Assembly (NCBI RefSeq): GCF_021531475.1
Contig: NZ_JADYTX010000026.1
Location: forward strand, 1 to 32,563
DNA length: 32,563 nt
Source of the DNA: Fusobacterium perfoetens
GTDB lineage: Bacteria; Fusobacteriota; Fusobacteriia; Fusobacteriales; Fusobacteriaceae
Reading direction: 5' to 3'
Shown piece after piece: positions 26,938 through 32,563 of this stretch. A program made the translations under genes and the position numbers. A model generated the notes under the pieces. It was given only the letters and a program-made list of their open reading frames with translations, was not told the DNA's origin and made no database searches. Within the stretch, counting starts at the first letter, position 1, and each line of letters opens with the position of its first letter.

Positions 26938-27772
26938 TGAAATAGTTGTAATTTCTGGTAAAGGTGGTACTGGTAAAACCACTGTAACTGCTTCCCTTAT
27001 TCCGTATTTTGATAATCTTATAATAGGAGATTGTGATGTTGATGCTCCCAACCTAAAAATACTACTTTCTCCAAAGGATCTAGAAAAAAAAGAGTTCTTT
27101 GGAATGAAAAAATTTGTAAGGGATATGTCTCTTTGTAAAGAGTGTGGAAAATGTTTTAAAGTTTGTAAATTTTCTGCCATTGATAATCCTACAAAATGTG
27201 AGGGTTGCGGAGTTTGTCAGATTGTTTGTCCATTTGGTGCTATAAAAGAGATAGACAATAAAGCTGGAAATCTTTTTATATCTGATACTTCCTATGGAGA
27301 GATGGTTCACGCCTCTCTTATTCCGGGAGAAGAAAATTCTGGAAAACTTGTGGCAGAGGTTAGAAAAACTACAAAATCCATAGCTGAAAGAGAAAATAAG
27401 CAAAATATTATTTTAGATGGGGCTCCGGGGATTGCTTGTAATGTTATAAGCTCTTTAACAGGTGTTAAAAAAGCTGTAGTAGTTGTAGAGCCTACACTTT
27501 CTGGACTTCACGATTTAGAGAGAGTTTTGGATTTAATAAAAAGATTTAGAATAGAGCCTTTTTTTATAATCAATAAATATGATTTATCTTTGGAGATTTC
27601 TGAGAAGTTAGAAAAATTCCTAAATAAAAAAAATTATAAAATCTCTGTAAAAATTCCTTTTAATAAAGAGATTTTTGATAGTATAAACCAAAAACAAATT
27701 CCTTCAAAATATATTCCAAAATTTTTTGAGGAAATTGACTTTGATAAATTAGCTGAAGATTTAAAAAAATAG
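26927..27772 (+). CDS. MinD-superfamily ATPase with inserted ferredoxin domain (second)
   Basis: A 281-residue paralogue of its neighbour: Walker A KGGTGKTT near residues 11-18, ferredoxin insert with CKECGKCFKVC (from residue 70) and CEGCGVCQIVC (from residue 91), and switch II DGAPGIAC. It overlaps the first ATPase gene by 11 bases in another frame, so the two are probably made in equal amounts and act as a heterodimer. The gene's own stop codon lies in the arm of the operon terminator. Confidence 0.9.
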   Translation: MKFNEIVVISGKGGTGKTTVTASLIPYFDNLIIGDCDVDAPNLKILLSPKDLEKKEFFGMKKFVRDMSLCKECGKCFKVCKFSAIDNPTKCEGCGVCQIVCPFGAIKEIDNKAGNLFISDTSYGEMVHASLIPGEENSGKLVAEVRKTTKSIAERENKQNIILDGAPGIACNVISSLTGVKKAVVVVEPTLSGLHDLERVLDLIKRFRIEPFFIINKYDLSLEISEKLEKFLNKKNYKISVKIPFNKEIFDSINQKQIPSKYIPKFFEEIDFDKLAEDLKK

Positions 27773-27798
27773 CAGGATTGTTAGTCCTGCTATTTTTA
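27767..27798. terminator. Bidirectional terminator between the MinD operon and glmM
   Basis: Eleven-base perfect arms (27767-27777 and 27785-27795, AAATAGCAGGA and its complement) enclose a 7-base loop, with an A run on one side and a T run on the other. It includes the stop codon of the second ATPase gene and faces the end of glmM three bases away. Confidence 0.87.
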
Positions 27799-27800
27799 TA

Positions 27801-29162
27801 TTATGCTAATTCAGCTTTTACTACATCAGCTATCTCATTAGCTATTCTTTTTACCATTTCTCCATCTTTTCCCTCAACCATTACTCTTACTATTGGCTCA
27901 GTTCCAGATGTTCTAACTAAAACTCTTCCTTGACTTGCCATCTCTTTTTCTTTTTCAAGAATTACAGCTTCTATTTTTTTATTAGAGCTCCATGAATTTT
28001 TAGCGCTATTATCTTTCGCTCTTACATTTATTAATACTTGTGGCCAATCTTTTATTTTTTCAACCACTTCAGCTAAAGATTTTCCAGAATCTCTTAATGT
28101 TTCAACTAATTTTAATGAAGTTTGAATTCCATCTCCAGTAGTTCCATAGTCTAGCATTATAATATGTCCTGATTGTTCTCCACCAAGATTTAGACCTTGA
28201 AGTTTCATTTTTTCAAGAACATATCTATCTCCAACATTTGCTCTTACTAAAACTATTCCATTTTCATTTAGGAAAGATTCAAGACCCATATTACTCATAA
28301 CAGTTGTTACTACTCTATTTCCATTTAAAAGATTTTTCTTTTTCATTTCAACAGCAAGAGTAGCTATAACTTTATCTCCGTCTACTATATTTCCATTTTT
28401 ATCAACAGCAATTAATCTGTCAGCATCTCCATCATAAGCAAGTCCTAAATCAGCCTCGTATCCAACAACAACTTTTGATAAAATTTCTGGGTGAGTAGAA
28501 CCACATTTTACATTTATATTTGTTCCATTAGGAGCGTCATTTATAACTACAATTTCAGCTCCAAGTGATAAAAATACATCTTTTGCAGCTCTATAAGCTG
28601 AACCATTAGCTGCGTCTAATATGATTTTCATTCCTGAGAAATCACCTCTAACAATTGATTTTAAGTGATCTCTATATAGGAAATAATCATCTTGAGCATA
28701 TTTGAATTTTCCTAATTCATCTCCAGCTATTGGATTTTTAGTTATTTCTTCTAAAGAATCCATATATCCTTCTAATTCTTCTTCTATTTCATCAGGAAGT
28801 TTGCAACCATCTTTTCCAAAAATTTTGATTCCATTGTCTTTTGCAGGATTGTGTGATGCAGATATCATTATTCCAGCTTCAGCTTCTTTTACTTGAGTGA
28901 TATATGCAACTCCCGGTGTAGGAATTACACCAACGAAATCAATATTTATTCCCATTGAGTTTAATCCTGCTGTAAGAGCTGATCTTAACATATAACCAGA
29001 TATTCTTGTGTCAGATCCCATTATAACTTTTATTTTTTTCTTATCAGGATTATTTTTCTTTAAATAATATCCCAAAGCATATCCAAGTCTCATTGCTAGA
29101 TCTGCCGATAATTCTCTATTTGCCTCTCCTCTAATTCCATCTGTTCCAAAGTATTTTCTCAT
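27801..29162 (-). CDS. glmM: Phosphoglucosamine mutase
   Basis: A 453-residue enzyme that converts glucosamine-6-phosphate to glucosamine-1-phosphate for peptidoglycan and LPS precursors. It begins MRKYFGTDGIRGEAN. The phosphoserine loop ISASHNP lies at about 100-106 (active Ser103), the Mg2+ loop is YDGDADRL, the sugar-binding loop is GEQSGH, and the phosphate loop is RTSGTEPIVRVM near the C-terminus. All four catalytic loops are intact. Its ATG overlaps the stop of the Gx transporter gene (ATGA). Confidence 0.96.
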   Translation of the reverse strand: MRKYFGTDGIRGEANRELSADLAMRLGYALGYYLKKNNPDKKKIKVIMGSDTRISGYMLRSALTAGLNSMGINIDFVGVIPTPGVAYITQVKEAEAGIMISASHNPAKDNGIKIFGKDGCKLPDEIEEELEGYMDSLEEITKNPIAGDELGKFKYAQDDYFLYRDHLKSIVRGDFSGMKIILDAANGSAYRAAKDVFLSLGAEIVVINDAPNGTNINVKCGSTHPEILSKVVVGYEADLGLAYDGDADRLIAVDKNGNIVDGDKVIATLAVEMKKKNLLNGNRVVTTVMSNMGLESFLNENGIVLVRANVGDRYVLEKMKLQGLNLGGEQSGHIIMLDYGTTGDGIQTSLKLVETLRDSGKSLAEVVEKIKDWPQVLINVRAKDNSAKNSWSSNKKIEAVILEKEKEMASQGRVLVRTSGTEPIVRVMVEGKDGEMVKRIANEIADVVKAELA

Positions 29163-29686
29163 AATTTTTTACTCCTTCTCAATAATAATTTTTCTCCTAT
29201 TATTCCGGTTATCAATCCAGATATACACCCTAGTATCAAAAATCCAAAGATGAAGAACATTATATATTTAGAATTGATATTTATATTTCTAAAAAGTAGA
29301 AAATATACAACCAATAGCTGAATAATATTGTGAGTCAACGCCGAAAGCATACTTATTGACACCAGTGTTAATTTATTTCTAAAATGATATAAAAATATCA
29401 TTATTGAAAGACTACCCATTCCAGATACAAAACTTATAATAAATCCAGGGGTAAATAAAGTTCCCAGCATAAGTCCCTGAATTAATATTCTAAGTACAAC
29501 AACTTCAACAGCCATTTGTTTACCAAATTTTTCCAGAGCTATTATTCCACCTATATTGGCAAGTCCTACTTTTAACCAAGGAAATGGTTTTGGTATCAAT
29601 GTTTCAGCCAAAGAAAGATAAAGTGATAATAATATAAGTAAAATTAAATATTTCTCATATCTTTTTTTGTCCTTTACTGTATCCAT
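29159..29686 (-). CDS. Gx transporter family / heptaprenyl diphosphate synthase component I-like membrane protein
   Basis: A 175-residue membrane protein with about five hydrophobic segments. The conserved opening is LSLAETLIPKPFPWLKVGLANI, typical of the Gx transporter family (COG4769), which resembles ECF transporter S components and is often annotated as heptaprenyl diphosphate synthase component I. The substrate is not known. It overlaps glmM by four bases and follows the RimI-like gene by 12 bases, so the three form one transcription unit. Confidence 0.83.
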   Translation of the reverse strand: MDTVKDKKRYEKYLILLILLSLYLSLAETLIPKPFPWLKVGLANIGGIIALEKFGKQMAVEVVVLRILIQGLMLGTLFTPGFIISFVSGMGSLSIMIFLYHFRNKLTLVSISMLSALTHNIIQLLVVYFLLFRNININSKYIMFFIFGFLILGCISGLITGIIGEKLLLRRSKKL

Positions 29687-29698
29687 CTATAACCCTCT

Positions 29699-30124
29699 TT
29701 ATTTTTGCCACATCATTAAAATAGCACTTTCCCCAGTATCACTATAATAATTTTTTCTTTTTCCAACAACTGCAAAAGAATTTTTTTCATAAAATTTTAT
29801 GGCACTCATATTATTTTCCCTTACTTCTAAAAAAATATCACGGTCTTTTCTTTTTACCTCATCTATCAGTAAACTAGCAATTCCCCTTTGTCTTACCTCT
29901 GGTAAAACTCCAATCTTCATAATTTCCAAAGAATCACTATTATCAAATAAAATAATATATCCTACCATTTTATCTTCTTCATCTTTTGCTGAGAAAAAAC
30001 TATAAAGCTCTTTCTTCTGGTTCATTTCACAAAGTTCCTTGTAAGAATATCCACTAAACTTAAAGATCTCTTTTTCAAGTTTTGCAATATCCTCCATATT
30101 AGTTTCATTACAAATCTTATACAT
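29699..30124 (-). CDS. GNAT acetyltransferase, RimI-like
   Basis: A 141-residue GNAT-fold acetyltransferase. Motif A is GVLPEVRQRGIASLLIDEV (acetyl-CoA pyrophosphate loop Q/R-x-x-G-x-A/G), followed by LEVRENNMSAIKFYEKNSFAVVGKRKNYY, the RimI hallmark. It probably acetylates the N-terminus of ribosomal protein S18 or other proteins. The ribosome binding site (AGAGAG) is weak. Confidence 0.85.
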   Translation of the reverse strand: MYKICNETNMEDIAKLEKEIFKFSGYSYKELCEMNQKKELYSFFSAKDEEDKMVGYIILFDNSDSLEIMKIGVLPEVRQRGIASLLIDEVKRKDRDIFLEVRENNMSAIKFYEKNSFAVVGKRKNYYSDTGESAILMMWQK

Positions 30125-30180
30125 TTCTCTCTTACCCTATATTTATTTTTTATTAGTTCGTTAAAACCAACATTTTATTT

Positions 30181-30198
30181 ATGATATTATAATATCAT
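30181..30198. repeat. Perfect 18-bp AT palindrome upstream of the rimI-like gene
   Basis: ATGATATT and its complement AATATCAT meet around AT, with a TATAAT in the centre. It lies between lepB and the rimI-like gene. It may be a protein site or chance in AT-rich DNA; no -35 match was found for the embedded -10-like box. Confidence 0.35.
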
Positions 30199-30232
30199 AT
30201 TTTACCAAATCTTTAAATAATATTTTATTTTC

Positions 30233-31159
30233 TTATTTTAATAATTTTATTTTGTTAATAGGCCAAAATCTTACAAAAGCTTTTCCTCTTATTCTATCCT
30301 CTTTTACAAATCCCCACATTCTTGAATCATAACTTCCATTTGTATTATCTCCAAGAGCTAGATAATAATCATCTTCCAATGTAGTTTCAATAGTTTTTCC
30401 GTCCATAAGATCTTTTATAACTTTTTTATCGTGAACCAAATCAAGTATCATTCCTGTTCTTTCGCCATTTACATAAAATTCAAGACTTGGAATAGCCTCT
30501 TTTATCTCTCCTGGATTTTGAAGAAGTATATCTTGGATTCTTCCAACATTTATATTTCTTCTCATATATTCTTCTGTATAATTTCCTCCAGGTATAATAG
30601 TCACTTTGTCACCTTTTTTAGGAACAATCCAAGTATTATTTCCTAAATCTCCAAGTGGGGAATAATTTCTACTTTCTATTTTATTATTGTTTATATACAA
30701 ATAATTATCTTTTATACAAACATTTTCTCCAGGAAGTCCCATTATTCTTTTTGTATAAAGAACTTTATTTTGAATAGGCTCTTTAAATACAACTATCTCT
30801 TCTCTTTTTGGAGCTCTAAATTTATATGAAACCATATTTCCAAAAAGTCTATCTTTTGGCATAATAGTTGGTTCCATTGAACCTGTTGGCACCATAAAAT
30901 TTCCTAAATAAAATCTTTGAATAATAAGAACCAATACTATTGCTGTAATAATAGATTCAATTCCATTCAAAACAGATGCTATATTTTTTCTCTTTTTCTC
31001 CTCTACAATTCCCAACGAATCACAGATATTTTCAGAAAAATTTTCTATCATACTTTTTATTTTAGCAGATAAAGTTTTTTCCTTAACAAAAAGATATAAA
31101 AAAAATAAACTTAAAATAATATAAAATATTATATTGAATATAAAATTTTCTCTACTCAT
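30233..31159 (-). CDS. lepB: Signal peptidase I
   Basis: A 308-residue type I signal peptidase. Two membrane helices (about 7-25 and 66-84) precede the catalytic domain. The nucleophile is Ser94 in PTGSMEPTI, the general base is Lys137 in LYTKRIMGLPGE, and the conserved box E is GDNTNGSYDSRMWGFV. It cleaves Sec and Tat signal peptides, such as that of the DUF3798 binding protein in this window. AAGGAG precedes the ATG. A TTGACA at 31219-31224 (minus) may be part of its promoter, but the -10 box is poor. Confidence 0.95.
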   Translation of the reverse strand: MSRENFIFNIIFYIILSLFFLYLFVKEKTLSAKIKSMIENFSENICDSLGIVEEKKRKNIASVLNGIESIITAIVLVLIIQRFYLGNFMVPTGSMEPTIMPKDRLFGNMVSYKFRAPKREEIVVFKEPIQNKVLYTKRIMGLPGENVCIKDNYLYINNNKIESRNYSPLGDLGNNTWIVPKKGDKVTIIPGGNYTEEYMRRNINVGRIQDILLQNPGEIKEAIPSLEFYVNGERTGMILDLVHDKKVIKDLMDGKTIETTLEDDYYLALGDNTNGSYDSRMWGFVKEDRIRGKAFVRFWPINKIKLLK

Positions 31160-31292
31160 ATTTTCTCCTTAAATAATTTATTCATAATCTTTAATTAAGA
31201 CAGTTTTTTTCCTTATTTTGTCAAAAATAACATAAATATTTTATCATAGAAAAGATTTTTATTCAATAAAATGGATTTTTTTATAAAAACTC

Positions 31293-31321
31293 TTTACAAA
31301 TTCTAAACTTAGTGGTATACT
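31293..31321 (+). promoter_or_regulatory. Promoter of tRNA-Lys
   Basis: TTTACA (31293-31298), a 17-base spacer and TATACT (31316-31321), 20 bases before the tRNA, the usual distance for a stable RNA gene with a short leader. Confidence 0.75.
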
Positions 31322-31340
31322 TTATCCGTTAAATTTATTT

Positions 31341-31416
31341 GCATCATTAGCTCAGTTGGTAGAGCATACGACTCTTAATCGTACGGTCATCAGTTCAAGT
31401 CTGATATGATGCACCA
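31341..31416 (+). tRNA. tRNA-Lys (anticodon CTT)
   Basis: A 76-base cloverleaf with CCA encoded. The acceptor arms GCATCAT/ATGATGC pair fully, the D arm is GCTC-AGTTGGTA-GAGC, the anticodon loop is CTCTTAA (anticodon CTT, reading AAG), and the T loop is TTCAAGT. It is a single gene with its own promoter and terminator. Confidence 0.95.
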
Positions 31417-31430
31417 TTTAAAATATTAAG

Positions 31431-31455
31431 CCACTTTTTACTAAGTGGTTTTTTT
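31431..31455 (+). terminator. Terminator of tRNA-Lys
   Basis: CCACTT (31431-31436) pairs with AAGTGG (31443-31448) around a six-base loop and is followed by seven Ts, 14 bases after the tRNA end. Confidence 0.85.
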
Positions 31456-31842
31456 ATTACTTAATTTTCTTTATCTCTACTTATCATACCTAAATTTTTT
31501 ATTTTTATACCTCTTAAAAAAATTATACTTCAACTTAAATCATTAAAATGATAAAATTTATCTTAATTATTTTTTTATATTCGTACCTACAAAAATATAA
31601 TAATTCTTCTCAAATTATTAATAAATTCTCAATTATTTTTTATTATTCTCTAAAAATCTAAATCTTTTTTGATTATACAATATTTTATATTTTATAAAAA
31701 ATTAAATTTAATTATTACAAATACTAGTAATTGATTTTTAAAAGTAACTACTAGAAAAACCAACAGTTTTTTAATGATTTTTATAAAAATTTAAAAGTAT
31801 TTTTAAAAATTATTTTTTGAAAAAACTTAATATAATCTAAAA
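31456..31842. other. AT-rich intergenic stretch without recognisable genes
   Basis: Nearly 390 bases between the tRNA-Lys terminator and the rplS terminator, almost only A and T. No ORF with a ribosome binding site, no RNA gene and no GC-bearing hairpin is visible. Confidence 0.6.
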
Positions 31843-31843
31843 T

Positions 31844-31876
31844 AAAAAAACCAAAGGATAAACCCTTGGTCTTTTT
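31844..31876 (-). terminator. Terminator of rplS
   Basis: On the minus strand ACCAAGGG pairs with CCTTTGGT (one G-U pair) around a short A/U loop and is followed by seven Us. It starts about ten bases after the rplS stop. A T run on the plus-strand side makes it possibly bidirectional. Confidence 0.85.
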
Positions 31877-31883
31877 TATTTTA

Positions 31884-32234
31884 CTATTTTCTAAGTTCTT
31901 TGATTCTAGCTTTTTTACCAGAAAGTCCTCTTAAGTAGTAAAGTTTAGATCTTCTTACTCTTCCTACTTTAACTACTTCGATTTTATCGATCATTGGAGA
32001 GTTTAAAGGTATGATTCTTTCTACTCCTACACCGTCTACTACTTTTCTAACTGTGAAAGATTTAGCGATTCCTGATCCAGCAACTCTGATTACTGTTCCT
32101 TGGAATAATTGTACTCTTTCTTTGTTTCCTTCTTTTACTTTGTAGTAAACTCCTACTGTATCTCCTGCTTTGAATTGAGGGATATCAGTTCTTAAATAAT
32201 TTTGCTCAACTAGAGCGATTAATCTTTCTTTCAT
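31884..32234 (-). CDS. rplS: Ribosomal protein L19
   Basis: A 116-residue 50S protein of normal length. Diagnostic blocks are [60 protein letters not shown], and [24 protein letters not shown]. It lies at the 30S-50S interface. GGGAGG precedes the ATG. It is a single-gene unit here with its own promoter and terminator, apart from the usual rpsP-rimM-trmD-rplS operon. Confidence 0.97.
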   Translation of the reverse strand: MKERLIALVEQNYLRTDIPQFKAGDTVGVYYKVKEGNKERVQLFQGTVIRVAGSGIAKSFTVRKVVDGVGVERIIPLNSPMIDKIEVVKVGRVRRSKLYYLRGLSGKKARIKELRK

Positions 32235-32281
32235 TTATAATCCTCCCTTAAGATATTCATATAATATTTTTGGTGTTTATA

Positions 32282-32294
32282 GCGGAATATCCGT
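32282..32294 (-). promoter_or_regulatory. Short hairpin at the 5' end of the rplS leader
   Basis: ACGGA-N3-TCCGC-type pairing near the start of the roughly 65-base rplS leader. It is one of the few GC-containing elements in the interval. It could be part of an autoregulatory L19 leader, but the match to described leaders was not tested. Confidence 0.25.
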
Positions 32295-32308
32295 TTATTA
32301 ACTTAGGT

Positions 32309-32337
32309 ATTCTATCATAAAAACTCTTTATTGTCAA
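32309..32337 (-). promoter_or_regulatory. Promoter of rplS
   Basis: Minus strand TTGACA (32332-32337), a 17-base spacer and TAGAAT (32309-32314). Both boxes are close to consensus, as expected for a highly expressed ribosomal protein gene. Confidence 0.82.
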
Positions 32338-32358
32338 TGATTAGTTTTATAATAGGGT

Positions 32359-32384
32359 AAAAAAAAACAACCCTCAAAGGTTGT
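32359..32384 (-). terminator. Terminator of the rRNA operon end
   Basis: On the minus strand ACAACC (32379-32384) pairs with GGTTGT (32367-32372) around a six-base loop and is followed by eight or more Us. It ends transcription coming from the 5S rRNA and tRNA-Asn, 16 bases after the tRNA. Confidence 0.85.
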
Positions 32385-32399
32385 CTATATATTCTTTAA

Positions 32400-32475
32400 T
32401 GGCGCTTCTTGCTGGACTCGAACCAGCGACAACACGATTAACAGTCGTGGGCTCTACCAACTGAGCTAAAGAAGC
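32400..32475 (-). tRNA. tRNA-Asn (anticodon GTT)
   Basis: A 76-base cloverleaf with encoded CCA. The acceptor arms GCTTCTT/AAGAAGC pair fully, the D arm is GCTC-AGTTGGTA-GAGC, the anticodon loop is CTGTTAA (GTT), and the T loop is TTCGAGT. It follows 5S rRNA by only a few bases, a common arrangement at the end of rRNA operons. Confidence 0.95.
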
Positions 32476-32479
32476 ATTT

Positions 32480-32563
32480 GGTAGAGTTGGCAAGTTCCTA
32501 TCCTCCCAGAGGGCTGCCCCCCAAGTACTTTCAGCGTTTACGAGCTTAACTGCTAGGTTCGGT
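32480..32563 (-). rRNA. rrf: 5S ribosomal RNA, 3' part (runs off the window)
   Basis: On the minus strand the sequence contains CCGAACCTAGCAGTTAAGCTC, the conserved CGCTGAAAGTACTTGG, and the 3' part GGGAGGATAGGAACTTGCCAA, all typical of bacterial 5S rRNA loops B to E. The 5' end lies beyond the right edge. The 3' end is placed to within about ten bases. Confidence 0.9.

Overview
The window looks like a chromosome segment of a Fusobacterium-type anaerobe. It is very AT-rich. The ATP synthase c subunit carries the two-carboxylate ion site (Glu32 plus Glu65) described for Fusobacterium nucleatum in an otherwise Ilyobacter-like Na+ site. The gene set is anaerobic: cysteine desulfidase, C-S lyase, CoA-disulfide reductase, and ferredoxin-containing MinD ATPases. 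The species cannot be fixed from this sequence. There is no phage, insertion sequence, integrase or CRISPR array.

Layout. (a) 1-2.6 kb: the tail of an unidentified gene, then on the minus strand a PatB/MalY-type C-S lyase gene broken by one missing base in an A7 run, followed by an L-cysteine desulfidase-family gene; both point to cysteine breakdown to H2S, pyruvate and ammonia. (b) 2.7-8.3 kb, minus: a complete ABC importer operon with a DUF3798 binding protein, a double-domain ATPase, two permeases and a 122-aa anchored protein. It has a consensus promoter and a strong hairpin between the binding protein and the ATPase. (c) 8.3-13.85 kb, plus: a long AT-rich gap, then promoter, a 29-codon Ile/Leu/Val-rich ORF, a Rho-independent terminator and the livJHMGF branched-chain amino acid importer. 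This arrangement resembles a transcription-attenuation leader. (d) 13.86-21.6 kb, minus: the full F1Fo ATP synthase operon with two small AtpZ/AtpI-like proteins and a methyltransferase gene at its head. (e) 21.8-24.9 kb: an HxlR-family regulator divergent from a four-module CoA-disulfide reductase/rhodanese/TusA/DsrE protein, with a shared dyad over the promoters. (f) 24.9-27.8 kb, plus: an operon of a DUF134-NifX fusion, a second NifX-type protein and two MinD-type ATPases with ferredoxin inserts. It is related in content to the orange-protein (ORP) clusters of sulfate reducers and is driven by a consensus promoter with a perfect 26-bp palindrome. (g) 27.8-31.2 kb, minus: glmM, an ECF-type Gx transporter, a RimI-like acetyltransferase and signal peptidase I. 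(h) 31.3-32.56 kb: tRNA-Lys(CTT), rplS, and the end of an rRNA operon (5S rRNA, tRNA-Asn).

Together the genes cover Na+ bioenergetics, amino acid import and sulfur handling. The least understood parts are the liv leader, the ORP-like operon with its operator, and the DUF3798 importer, whose substrate is unknown.
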